Assembly (NCBI GenBank): GCA_030608725.1
Contig: JAUWDP010000028.1
Location: 1-9,498, forward strand
Direction of reading: 5' to 3'
DNA from: Candidatus Bathyarchaeota archaeon
Lineage (GTDB): Archaea > Thermoproteota > Bathyarchaeia > TCS64
DNA: 9,498 nucleotides
The first letter of the stretch is position 1, and the number at the start of each line of letters is the position of its first letter. Shown piece after piece: positions 1 to 6,032 of the stretch. Position numbers and translations under genes: made by a program. Under the pieces are notes generated by a model that was not told the origin of the DNA, ran no database searches, and was given only the letters and a program-made list of their open reading frames with translations.

Positions 1-384
1 GTGCTCGACGAGGAGGCGCTTGATGGCGTCTCCGCCCATGGCCTCGACGTTCTCTAGGTCGGTCTTGTCCTCGATGAGGTGGTCGGCCCTGAAGCTGTGG
101 CCGCACTTGGTGCACTCGGAAGAGTACTCCTTGAAGTTGGAGATGTGTCCTGAGGCCTCGAATATGGTCTCGGGGTTGATGATGGGGGCCTCTATCTCGA
201 GGATGTTCTGCTGGCGTGTGAAGTGGTTGCGCCATGTGCGTTCGATGTTGCGCTTGAGCTTGGTGCCGAGGTCTCCGTAGGTGACGTAGCCTGAGAGGCC
301 TCCGTAGATCTCGTAGCTGGGCCAGTAGTAGCCTCTGCGTTTGGCGATGGCGGTGATTGTGTCGTAGAGGTTGGGGTCGGTCAT
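1..384 (-). CDS. glyS: Glycyl-tRNA synthetase, archaeal type, N-terminal part
   Basis: This is the first 128 residues of a class II glycyl-tRNA synthetase, which charges tRNA-Gly with glycine in the cytoplasm. The rest lies beyond the left edge. The N-terminus carries the family signature: RRGYYWPSYEIYGGLSG at about residues 16-32, then YGDLG, then EAPIINPETIFEASGH at about 65-80 (class II motif 1 region), and the cysteine pair CTKCGHSF at 91-98 that starts the family's zinc-binding insertion. The ATG is at 384-382 and begins MTDPNLYDTITAIAKRRG, a normal start for the family. No Shine-Dalgarno is visible, but CAACTTATAAG lies 29-39 bases upstream, so a leaderless message is likely. Identification is firm; only the partial extent limits it. 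Confidence 0.95.
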   Translation of the reverse strand, partial: MTDPNLYDTITAIAKRRGYYWPSYEIYGGLSGYVTYGDLGTKLKRNIERTWRNHFTRQQNILEIEAPIINPETIFEASGHISNFKEYSSECTKCGHSFRADHLIEDKTDLENVEAMGGDAIKRLLVEH

Positions 385-412
385 TTCTGGTTTATGGTTG
401 TTGGGCGTGTGG

Positions 413-423
413 CTTATAAGTTG
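413..423 (-). promoter_or_regulatory. BRE/TATA promoter of glyS
   Basis: Read on the minus strand this is CAACTTATAAG, with its first base 39 bases upstream of the glyS ATG. A TATA box here would place the transcription start within a few bases of the ATG. The CAACT plus T/A-rich layout is the same as upstream of several other genes in the window (6033-6044, 8779-8790, 2991-3000). Confidence 0.6.
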
Positions 424-569
424 CTGGATGCGGCTGGCTTAGGATAAGCGTTTGGCGGAGGCGTTTATTGGTGTGCATTCATACCCATTTTGACCTGTAT
501 TGGATCCAGTTGGAGTGTTTTTAGGGTTCCTTTGCTTGTTTGGGGCTTCATTCACAGTCGGATGGGTGA

Positions 570-607
570 CCCCCCCCCTCCCCCTCTTTTCATTTGGGGG
601 TGTTTTT
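570..607 (+). other. C-tract with GC hairpin and T5 tail
   Basis: Nine consecutive Cs (570-578) are followed by CCCCC (580-584), an 11-base loop, GGGGG (596-600) and TGTTTTT (601-607). On the plus strand this resembles a stem plus T-run terminator, but no rightward gene lies upstream for it to serve. It could equally be a low-complexity tract between leftward units. Confidence 0.3.
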
Positions 608-749
608 AACCTCCTTTATGTAGAAGGAGTCGTGGAATCGCGTAGAAGATTAAAAATTGTGTAGTATAACATATCGTTCTCTACGTTTACAGAGAAATAG
701 CTATTGGAATGTATTGGGGGAGGCGATGGGTTTACTCTTTCTCTTTCCC

Positions 750-775
750 CATACTCTTAAAGGGTTATAAAGAGA
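750..775 (+). promoter_or_regulatory. Possible rightward promoter ahead of the repeat block
   Basis: CATACTCTTAAAG begins at 750, matching the first part of the GNAT promoter element at 2413, and is followed by GGTTATAAAGAG. A TTG codon opening a frame through the tandem repeats lies 38 bases after the C at 750, close to the spacing seen at other genes. Weak, because no solid gene follows. Confidence 0.3.
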
Positions 776-782
776 TTTAGAT

Positions 783-961
783 TTTTCTTGAAACCTACGA
801 AACCACTCACCTCTATTCCCGTTTCTCCTAATTGGTTCTCACTGGAATCAGAATATGAGTGGTTTCAAGAAAATAGAGGAGAATCACAGCTTAAAACATA
901 CGAGCACGCATCTGAGTGGTTTCAAGAAAATAGAGGAGAATCACCTCTTAAGAGTTACGAG
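783..961. repeat. 57-base-period tandem repeat plus inverted degenerate copy
   Basis: Positions 856-887 and 913-944 are identical over 32 bases, beginning TGAGTGGTTTCAAG. Similarity continues to 904 and 961, with 44 of 49 positions equal. The period is 57 bases, a multiple of three. In the plus frame open from 788, both copies read EWFQENRGES-x-LK-x-YE. To the left, 783-829 contains reverse complements of pieces of the same unit: 783-795 pairs with 861-873 over 13 bases, 799-809 with 856-866 over 11, and 810-817 with 872-879 over 8. This looks like a local duplication and inversion, perhaps of a decayed gene. Two copies with a partly conserved spacer argue against CRISPR. Confidence 0.7.
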
Positions 962-967
962 AAAAAA
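962..967 (-). terminator. T-run after the SnoaL-like gene
   Basis: On the minus strand CCCCC is followed by TTTTTT about 45 bases after the stop codon of the SnoaL-like gene. Archaeal transcription commonly ends at such T-runs without a stem. No strong hairpin precedes it. Confidence 0.45.
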
Positions 968-1011
968 GGGGGATTGATTCGATCTTTTCTAGTTGTCAAT
1001 GTATTGCTTTA

Positions 1012-1413
1012 TCAAGTCGCTGGGAGGCTTGTGTTGAAGATGTCGACATCTATTTTCCAAGATTCATCGTCGTGCTTCCACAGGACCACATATTTACCCT
1101 TGTCTGTGACAGTTACACCGGGTTCTGGTTCAATTTTTAATATGTATTTCCCTAGTTCGTACGCAGCCTTTTCACCCATCGGCTCCAGTTCAACTATCTC
1201 AAGGTGAGCTTCCTTTACACCGCTGTCCATCATACCCTGCCAAGCAGCTTGGATGTTCTGTCTTCCAGTTATTGTTTCTACGTTTGACGGTAAGAATCTG
1301 GCTCCTTCTGTATAATATGCTGCAACACCTGCTGCGTCTCCTCTATTGTATGCATCCACGAATCCTTTGAGAAGTGGCTCGATTTCGGATCGTACATCTA
1401 CTATTTTGTTCAA
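1012..1413 (-). CDS. SnoaL-like / DUF4440 family protein
   Basis: A 133-residue protein of the NTF2-like superfamily, small alpha+beta barrels used as hydrolases, isomerases or ligand binders. Family features in order: the helical start EIEPLLKGFVDAYNRGDAAGVAAYYTE (about residues 10-36), ARFLPSNVETITGRQNIQAAWQ (38-59), and the closing strands GKYVVLWKHDDESWKIDVDIFNTSLP (about 106-131), typical of DUF4440 proteins. The substrate cannot be read from sequence. The only start after an in-frame TAG is TTG at 1413, and a strong GGAGA Shine-Dalgarno touches it, which is closer than usual. The gene is more AT-rich at third positions than those from 2449 onward. The family call is good; function is unknown. 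Confidence 0.8.
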   Translation of the reverse strand: MNKIVDVRSEIEPLLKGFVDAYNRGDAAGVAAYYTEGARFLPSNVETITGRQNIQAAWQGMMDSGVKEAHLEIVELEPMGEKAAYELGKYILKIEPEPGVTVTDKGKYVVLWKHDDESWKIDVDIFNTSLPAT

Positions 1414-1432
1414 TCTCCTTTCCTATTGGTAC

Positions 1433-1457
1433 TTGTATAGCTCCCCACCTCGGAGCT
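1433..1457 (-). promoter_or_regulatory. TATA-like box with overlapping dyad, SnoaL-like gene
   Basis: GCTATACAAG on the minus strand (about 1433-1442) sits about 25 bases before the TTG start. It directly adjoins a perfect dyad, AGCTCC/GGAGCT with a 7-base spacer (1439-1457). The dyad would cover the BRE position, which suits a repressor or activator site. A second box, AACTCTATACAGG, lies further upstream (about 1504-1516); if that is the real promoter, the dyad becomes a hairpin in the leader RNA. Confidence 0.35.
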
Positions 1458-1577
1458 GGGGTTCTACTGAAATAGTTATTGTATGTAACAGCAGAACCTT
1501 AGACCTGTATAGAGTTAGTTTCATATATAACATTCACTGGATGTGCCTGTCACTCCATAGATAGCGACGCAGATGTA

Positions 1578-2327
1578 TCAAAGCTCTGGAAGAAAAGGGT
1601 TGGTTGCCCTTTCTCGCCCAATATCAGTCGTCTCCATATGACCGGGATAAACCAATGTGTCATTGGGTAAACTCAACAACCTCTCAAGGGAACCCATAAT
1701 TTCCTCATTTGAAGCAAATGGAAGGTCAGTTCTACCAATTAATCCTTTTAGCAGGGTGTCCCCGGTGAAAACCACTCCCTCCCCACGAGAATAAAGAGAG
1801 ATGCCTCCCCTGCTATGCCCCGGAGTGTGTAGCACCTCAAACTCGATGTTCCCCATCTCGATGACATCACCATCCCTAAGAAGCCTATCCGCAGGAGGAG
1901 ACGCCTTCACCTCTAACACAAAGTCGCAGTCCGAACACACCAGATAGCCCTTACCCTCAGCCTCCTTTACCTCGAGGCTGGCCTCTGCTCCGCCACATTT
2001 TGGGCACTCAGGGACCATGTCGAGCCTAAACATCTCTTCTAATCCCCTCCAAGGCTCTGGCAGTAAAGGAGCGTCAAACTCGTGCACCAATATCTGGGCG
2101 CCAGTGGCTTCCTTCATCAAGGCGTTTCCTCCTATATGGTCGCCATGGCCATGGGTGTTAACTATGTACTTCACATTCACGTCCATGCTGGTTATCTCTT
2201 CGAGGACTTTTTCACCCTCTCTGTCTTTGAAGTCTGGGTCCACGACTATTGCTACTCCAGTATCTTCGCAGGCAACTATGTAGAGGTTCGTTTCGATAGG
2301 CCCGACAACGAATCGTTTCACTAGCAT
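1578..2327 (-). CDS. MBL-fold metallo-hydrolase with zinc-ribbon insertion
   Basis: A 249-residue metallo-beta-lactamase-fold hydrolase resembling glyoxalase II and related thioester or persulfide enzymes. Metal-ligand motifs are all present: THGHGDH at residues 58-64, TPGHS with H171, GDT with D190 and YPGH with H230. These predict a dinuclear metal site. Between the first and second motifs lies an insertion with CPKCGG (C108, C111) and CSDCD (C131, C134), which reads as a rubredoxin-like zinc ribbon. The ATG at 2327 begins MLVKRFVVGPIETNLYIV, the normal first strand of the family. The gene precedes the SnoaL-like gene in the same direction, 164 bases away. The fold is certain; the substrate is unknown. 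Confidence 0.92.
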   Translation of the reverse strand: MLVKRFVVGPIETNLYIVACEDTGVAIVVDPDFKDREGEKVLEEITSMDVNVKYIVNTHGHGDHIGGNALMKEATGAQILVHEFDAPLLPEPWRGLEEMFRLDMVPECPKCGGAEASLEVKEAEGKGYLVCSDCDFVLEVKASPPADRLLRDGDVIEMGNIEFEVLHTPGHSRGGISLYSRGEGVVFTGDTLLKGLIGRTDLPFASNEEIMGSLERLLSLPNDTLVYPGHMETTDIGRERATNPFLPEL

Positions 2328-2395
2328 GTTGTACTAGTGTTAGCGAGGATTGTTATCAATATTCGGAAGGGAGTTCACATAATAAATTATAGTTG
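2319..2395 (-). promoter_or_regulatory. Upstream region of the MBL gene
   Basis: Two minus-strand boxes are candidates: CCGAATATTGATAAC (2352-2366), at leaderless spacing from the ATG at 2327, and CAACTATAATTTATT (2381-2395), which would give a leader of about 35 bases. A dyad CACTAG/CTAGTG with a 9-base spacer (2319-2339) spans the start codon and could be an operator or a leader hairpin. Confidence 0.35.
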
Positions 2396-2409
2396 ATTAG
2401 CGTCCCACT

Positions 2410-2439
2410 CCCCATACTCTTTTCTTTATTTCCACCTAA
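2410..2439 (+). promoter_or_regulatory. Promoter element A, GNAT gene
   Basis: CCCCATACTCTTTTCTTTAT begins the element and it ends with CCACCTAA. The GTG at 2449 starts after exactly 9 intervening bases. The element is shared with 2988-3016 and 3773-3801. The spacing puts a TATA-like T-rich core about 24 bases before the GTG, consistent with leaderless transcription. Confidence 0.55.
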
Positions 2440-2448
2440 TTCATAACG

Positions 2449-2949
2449 GTGCAATGGGCAATGGATGTTAGAGACGCACACGATGACGACGTCCGAGGCT
2501 TCGTCGACTGCTACAAGAAGATCTGGGAGTCGCTGCGGGGGATACTCCCAGACGAGTACGTCGAGGAGGTGATCGAGGAAATAGGCCAACCGGAACTGGC
2601 CGACAGGATCCGGGCCGGGATAGCTGCCCCTGAACGCGTTATCCTCGTTGCCGAGGAGGGAGGGGAGATCGTCGGCCTAGCCCAGGGGAGGACCAACAGG
2701 GGGGGCTACAGCTGGCTGGGCTTCATGGGCGTCTCCCCCGAGAATCGACGGAGGGGGGTCGGCAGGGGGCTGCTCAACGAGTTCATCAGAATATCCAGGC
2801 AGAGGGAGTGCACCAAGGTCAGCCTCGACACCGCGCCGTGCCTGAAGCCAGCCATCAAGCTCTACACGGAGATGGGCTTCATCCCCGAGGGGTACATGAG
2901 GAACCACATGCACGGCCTCGACCTCATCTTCTACAGCCTATTCCTCTAG
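2449..2949 (+). CDS. GNAT family N-acetyltransferase
   Basis: A 166-residue single-domain GNAT, which moves the acetyl group of acetyl-CoA to an amine on a protein or small molecule. Visible parts: the first strand DVRDAHDDDVRGFVDCYK (about residues 6-23), the central strands VILVAEEGGEIVGLAQGR (64-81), the acetyl-CoA pyrophosphate-binding motif GVSPENRRRGVGRGLL (94-109), and motif B KPAIKLYTEMGFIPEG (133-148). The substrate is not predictable. GTG at 2449 fits the spacing from the promoter element; ATG at 2461 would give MDVRDAHDDD, also a natural GNAT start. It has its own promoter and lies 76 bases before the flavoprotein gene. Third positions are strongly G/C, unlike the genes to its left. 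Confidence 0.92.
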   Translation: MQWAMDVRDAHDDDVRGFVDCYKKIWESLRGILPDEYVEEVIEEIGQPELADRIRAGIAAPERVILVAEEGGEIVGLAQGRTNRGGYSWLGFMGVSPENRRRGVGRGLLNEFIRISRQRECTKVSLDTAPCLKPAIKLYTEMGFIPEGYMRNHMHGLDLIFYSLFL

Positions 2950-2987
2950 GGAAGAACCGCCACCCACGACATCTGTCATGTGAGAAG

Positions 2988-3016
2988 CCCCAACTCTTTT
3001 CTTCACTTCTGCCTAA
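2988..3016 (+). promoter_or_regulatory. Promoter element B, flavoprotein gene
   Basis: It begins CCCCAACTCTTTTCTTCACT and ends GCCTAA, and the ATG at 3026 follows after 9 bases, as at element A. It lies in the short gap after the GNAT gene, so the flavoprotein gene probably has its own transcript even though it is collinear. Confidence 0.55.
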
Positions 3017-3025
3017 CCTAAGCAG

Positions 3026-3727
3026 ATGGACCGAATGAAGGTATTATTGGTAAACGGAAGCCCTGACACTGTCAGAGGGATGCATGTCACCATACTCGAC
3101 TACTTCGAGGAAGGCCTCAAGGAGGCTGGAACGGAGGTGACCCGCATTGACGTGTATGAACAGAACATCCAGCCGTGCACAAGCTGCTTCTCATGTTGGA
3201 CCCATACCCCGGGGAGATGCTCACAGGAGGACGACATGAGGACCATCCTGCCCCTCGTGGCCCAGTCAGACATCCTGGCCCTGGCGACCCCCGTGTACGT
3301 GGACGGGATGACCGGTCCCATGAAGACGTTCCTGGACAGGCTAATCCCCCTGCTTAAGGGGAGGGTCGAGCTAAGGGACGGCCACATGAGGCACCTAGTC
3401 CGTGAGAACGTGAAAAGGGGAAAACTCGTACTCCTCTCGGCCTCCGGCTTCGCCGAGTTGGACAACTTCGACCCCCTCGTCTCCCATGTCAAGGCGGCCA
3501 GCATGAACCTCGGCAGAGAGTACGCCGGCGAGATCCTTTTCCCCAGCGGATGGTTCCTCAGGCACAGCGAGGCGATGGATGATGTAACGGGGATGGTGAG
3601 GTCTGCTGGGGTAGAACTTGTGGAAAAGGGGAGGATCCCCAGCGGTCTATCCATGAAGATACATGCCTTGGTGCCACGCGACGAAGTAGTAAACGCGATG
3701 AACGCCTACTATGGAAAATATGAATGA
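3026..3727 (+). CDS. Iron-sulfur flavoprotein, NADPH-dependent FMN reductase fold
   Basis: A 233-residue flavodoxin-like protein of the NADPH-dependent FMN reductase family, probably an electron carrier or a reductase of quinones, oxygen species or similar acceptors. The FMN phosphate loop is NGSPDTVRG (about residues 10-18), and TPVYVDGMTGPMKTFLDR (88-105) forms the wall of the flavin pocket. A compact cysteine set, C51-x2-C54-x2-C57-x7-C65, matches the CX2CX2CX4-7C pattern known to bind a 4Fe-4S cluster in the methanoarchaeal iron-sulfur flavoprotein Isf. Start choice: ATG at 3026 fits the promoter spacing, while ATG at 3035 gives MKVLLVNGSP, the commoner family start. The long C-terminus (about 110-233) contains no further motif I recognise. 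Confidence 0.9.
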   Translation: MDRMKVLLVNGSPDTVRGMHVTILDYFEEGLKEAGTEVTRIDVYEQNIQPCTSCFSCWTHTPGRCSQEDDMRTILPLVAQSDILALATPVYVDGMTGPMKTFLDRLIPLLKGRVELRDGHMRHLVRENVKRGKLVLLSASGFAELDNFDPLVSHVKAASMNLGREYAGEILFPSGWFLRHSEAMDDVTGMVRSAGVELVEKGRIPSGLSMKIHALVPRDEVVNAMNAYYGKYE

Positions 3728-3772
3728 AAAACAATTTTCCACAAGTTATACCTCAAGAAGAAGCCCCATCAT

Positions 3773-3801
3773 CCCCAACTCCTTTCTTAACATCCACCTA
3801 A
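3773..3801 (+). promoter_or_regulatory. Orphan copy C of the promoter element
   Basis: It begins CCCCAACTCCTTTCTTAACA and ends CACCTAA, agreeing with element B at 24 of 30 aligned positions. The expected start-codon position (about 3811) has only ATG codons that stop at once (3809) or after six residues (3814). It may drive a small RNA or a short leader, or be the upstream end of a lost gene. Confidence 0.5.
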
Positions 3802-3978
3802 TACGCGTATGTAATGCGTATTCCGGGTCAATAAAGTGGTTCCTTAGGGTCGTTTCTGCTCCATTTATTAGGGCTGCTGGCGGGGGTGATGTAACATGTC
3901 CCCTGGAGCACGGGCCCGTCCCCTGCGCTGGAGGCGTGTTCTCGCGGATAGGGTGTGAAAAAATTGGGATCCTGGTCC

Positions 3979-4074
3979 ATGGAAACGAGGTACAGCATGA
4001 AGGGCTCCCTCCTGGCGATGTACGTGCAGACGTTCGTGCTCCTACTCTGCGTCGCCTTGATGAAGGTCGTCTAA
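3979..4074 (+). CDS. Possible 31-residue membrane peptide
   Basis: A short frame from ATG 3979 to TAA 4072-4074 encodes METRYSMKGSLLAMYV followed by a hydrophobic run ending LLLCVALMKVV. That is enough for one membrane segment. Almost every codon ends in G or C, as in the neighbouring G/C-rich genes, which favours real coding. A GTG at 3955 would add eight residues and overlaps the TGA of a 20-residue arginine-rich frame (3896-3958) that has a good Shine-Dalgarno. It could be a small membrane protein or the 3' end of a gene broken by a frameshift. I recognise no family. Confidence 0.3.
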   Translation: METRYSMKGSLLAMYVQTFVLLLCVALMKVV

Positions 4075-4103
4075 CCCCTTCAGGCCGGACCCACCACTGA
4101 CAG

Positions 4104-4121
4104 AACGAGATCGTACTCGTT
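4104..4121. terminator. Stem-loop at the end of the DUF362 gene
   Basis: AACGAG/CTCGTT, a perfect six-base dyad with a six-base loop, overlaps the TAA stop of the DUF362 gene at the convergent junction. No T-run follows on either strand, so a terminator or RNA 3'-end stabiliser is only suggested. Confidence 0.3.
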
Positions 4122-5013
4122 AGGTACTGTCATTCCCCGGGAGGTAGATCTCCCTCACCGACCTAAGCGACCTAAGGGTGGCCCTCAGCGAGTAAGGCCT
4201 CTGGAACTCGCAGACGAACTGACCCAAGTCGTCACCGACGAGCTCTAGCTTCTCTAGCTCGATCTCCCCCAGCCCCTCCCGGTGCGCACGGGCGATGTGC
4301 TCTATCTCGTAGGGGTCGAAGCACATCAGGGTCGAGCAGACCGAGTCCACGGAGACCGGATTGGTCCCAGCGATGATGACCCCCACCTCCCTGGGGGTGC
4401 CGATGAGGGGCCCGTTCCCCTCCATCGCTGTCAACCCGTCCACAACGATGAGATCGTTCCTGACGACCTTGGCCAGGTAAGGCAGTATCTCGTTCAGCAC
4501 CCTGTGGAGCTGGCTCTTCCTCCTCCTCACGGGTAGCCCGAACAGGTTCTTCATGGACAGGGTCACCCCCACGTGCCCCTCGGTCTTGACCTTGGGTAGG
4601 TTCACGAAGAAGTCGGCGTCAAGGACCGTCCGGGGCAGCTTCAGCTTCTTCCCCGCCACCTCGTGGACCTCGTACTCGTCCCCGCTCAGGTTGAGGAACC
4701 CTACCCCCAGCCCGTCGAGGAGGTCCAGCAGCCCCGACTTCTCAGCACGGTTATCGGCGGTGTCGGAGATGTTGTCTGACTCCACGACGGTGACCCTGCC
4801 GGCCTTCTCCCCCACGAGCCCTATGACCGCCTCGATGATCCTGAAGTCGGTGATGACCATCCCGTGGGGGTTCTTCGCGTTGCACAGGTTGGGCTTTACG
4901 ATGACGTGCTCCCCGCCCTCAAGCCCGGTGCCCCCCAAGAGCTCCACGCTCCTCCTCACCGCCGCGTCAACGTCCCCCTTGGCGTCCACGACGGCGACCC
5001 TGTTCTCCCCCAT
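4120..5013 (-). CDS. DUF362 family protein without ferredoxin domain
   Basis: About 297 residues of the DUF362 family (PF04015), a widespread and mostly uncharacterised family often annotated as iron-sulfur centre proteins. Family blocks in order: VIVKPNLCNAKNPHGMVITD (about residues 37-56), VVESDN (about 77-81), DADFFVNLPKVKTEGHVGVTLSMKNLFGL (about 132-160), VVDGLTAMEGNGPLIGTPREVGVIIAGTNPVSVDSV (about 190-225) and FDPYEIEHI (about 232-240). Many relatives carry a C-terminal 2x4Fe-4S ferredoxin domain; none is present here, and the few cysteines do not form a cluster motif. ATG at 5013 or the adjoining GTG at 5016 begins the gene; the oxidoreductase stop TAG shares a base with that GTG, so translation is coupled. 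GAGGG lies just upstream as a Shine-Dalgarno. Function is unknown. Confidence 0.88.
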   Translation of the reverse strand: MGENRVAVVDAKGDVDAAVRRSVELLGGTGLEGGEHVIVKPNLCNAKNPHGMVITDFRIIEAVIGLVGEKAGRVTVVESDNISDTADNRAEKSGLLDLLDGLGVGFLNLSGDEYEVHEVAGKKLKLPRTVLDADFFVNLPKVKTEGHVGVTLSMKNLFGLPVRRRKSQLHRVLNEILPYLAKVVRNDLIVVDGLTAMEGNGPLIGTPREVGVIIAGTNPVSVDSVCSTLMCFDPYEIEHIARAHREGLGEIELEKLELVGDDLGQFVCEFQRPYSLRATLRSLRSVREIYLPGNDST

Positions 5014-5015
5014 CA

Positions 5016-6008
5016 CTAACCCTCAGCCAATGTGAGCAGCCTGACCACCCTGTCCATCACCCTGAGCATCTCCACCTCATCCTCCACAGTGAAGCGGGGC
5101 TCCTCGGATCCCCCCACCACCGCCGCGAAGTGCTCGTACTGCCGCCTGAACGCCGGATGCCTCAGCCGCGCGACGTCCAGGTACTTCCCCAGCCCGGGCT
5201 TGTCCTCGGTCCTCTCCCCCCGGGGGGTCCGCACGGTGACCTTGTAGGGGAACTTCATGGGCTCCAATGAGAGGCTCCCCCCATCCCCCTCTACCTCGAT
5301 GCTGAACCGGGGGATGAGGCTTGTCCAGTTCATGTCGCACTCCACCTCGACCATCCCAGCCCACAGGGAGACGCTGAGGTTGTCCACCACCTTGTAGGAC
5401 CTGCACCATCCAAAGGCATCCCGCACCGAGAGGGGGGAGTCCACGAGGACGTGGACCACCGAGAGGACGTGGGGGAGAATGTCCTCAACGATGGCGTACC
5501 TCTCCTCCAGCCGAAAGTCCGTCCTCGAGCCGTAGCTCCGCAGGTTGTTGTCGAAGCCCAGGGAGATCTTGGTCATCTTCCCTATCTCACCCGCTCCAAG
5601 GATCTTCTCTGCAGTCTCCAGGGCGGGGGTGAAACTGTAGTTGTGGAGGGGCATCACCACTAACCCCCCATCCCCCTGGGCCTCCATGATGCGCTCGCAG
5701 CCCTCGATGCTCCTGGAGAGAGGCTTCTCGCAGAGAACGTGCTTCCCCGCCTCCAGGGCCTCAACGACCATGTCCTCGTGGAAGCGGGGCGGGGTGTTGA
5801 TGACCACGGCGTCCACGTCGGGGTCCGCAAGAAGCTCCCCGTACTCCAGGCATCCCCTCGCCGCCCCGCACTTATCCCTGACCTCCTCCATCCGGGACTC
5901 GTCCATGTCCGCCACGGCGGCCACCGAGACCCCCTTAACCACCTCGATAGCCTTGAGGTGGAACATGGTGGTCACCCTGCCGCAGCCCACGATACCCAGA
6001 CGGAGCAT
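5016..6008 (-). CDS. Gfo/Idh/MocA-family NAD(P)-dependent oxidoreductase
   Basis: A 330-residue enzyme of the glucose-fructose oxidoreductase/inositol dehydrogenase family, which oxidises or reduces sugars, inositols, amino-sugars or related hydroxy compounds with NAD(P). The N-terminal Rossmann domain has GIVGCGRV (residues 5-12), ADMD ending strand 2 (about 33-36), the strand-4 NTPP motif (71-74) and the signature CEKPLSRS (93-100). The C-terminal domain has the putative catalytic EDILPH with H180. ATG at 6008 was chosen because MLRLGIVGCGRV is the canonical start; the frame is open further upstream but overlaps the preceding gene. CAGACCTTTAAT sits 36 bases upstream, so a leaderless message is likely. 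First gene of the coupled pair with DUF362. The substrate is not predictable. Confidence 0.93.
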   Translation of the reverse strand: MLRLGIVGCGRVTTMFHLKAIEVVKGVSVAAVADMDESRMEEVRDKCGAARGCLEYGELLADPDVDAVVINTPPRFHEDMVVEALEAGKHVLCEKPLSRSIEGCERIMEAQGDGGLVVMPLHNYSFTPALETAEKILGAGEIGKMTKISLGFDNNLRSYGSRTDFRLEERYAIVEDILPHVLSVVHVLVDSPLSVRDAFGWCRSYKVVDNLSVSLWAGMVEVECDMNWTSLIPRFSIEVEGDGGSLSLEPMKFPYKVTVRTPRGERTEDKPGLGKYLDVARLRHPAFRRQYEHFAAVVGGSEEPRFTVEDEVEMLRVMDRVVRLLTLAEG

Positions 6009-6032
6009 TTCAAGACAGAGATGGTCCCAGCG

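Larger units (their letters stand above)
385..1011. other. Gap of about 630 bases, no convincing complete gene
   Basis: This stretch separates glyS (leftward) from the end of the SnoaL-like gene (also leftward). It holds the glyS promoter, a C9 tract and GC hairpin (570-607), a dyad TTCTCT/AGAGAA with an 8-base loop (677-696), the 10-base palindrome AATAGCTATT (696-705), a rightward TATA-like box (750-775) and a tandem/inverted repeat block (783-961). A rightward reading frame opens with TTG at 788 and runs through the repeats, but it continues antisense through the SnoaL-like gene to 1207. It could be a gene remnant; I do not call it as a gene. Confidence 0.6.
3728..4119. other. Convergent gap between flavoprotein and DUF362 genes
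   Basis: About 390 bases where the rightward flavoprotein gene and the leftward DUF362 gene face each other. It contains an orphan copy of the promoter element (3773-3801), a Shine-Dalgarno-like GGGGGTGAT (3882-3890) six bases before ATG 3896, two short overlapping frames and a stem-loop at the DUF362 stop. Two plus frames show G/C-rich third positions in succession (about 3893-3975, then 3979-4074), as if a gene had been frame-shifted. No family is recognisable. Confidence 0.5.

Noticed and set aside
570..584. Possible G-quadruplex on the minus strand
   Set aside because: G5 and G9 runs cannot supply four separate runs of three, so a canonical three-layer quadruplex is not possible.
856..944. 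Two identical 32-base repeats with a 25-base spacer, resembling a minimal CRISPR
   Set aside because: The spacer resembles the sequence after the second copy, so this is a longer tandem duplication. Only two copies exist, and no cas gene is in the window.
788..1207. A 139-residue rightward reading frame
   Set aside because: Its second half is antisense to the better supported SnoaL-like gene, and its start is a TTG without a ribosome site. Only the repeat part is noteworthy.
3711..4100. A 129-residue frame downstream of the flavoprotein
   Set aside because: It begins inside the flavoprotein gene and matches no family. Only short segments show coding-like codon use.
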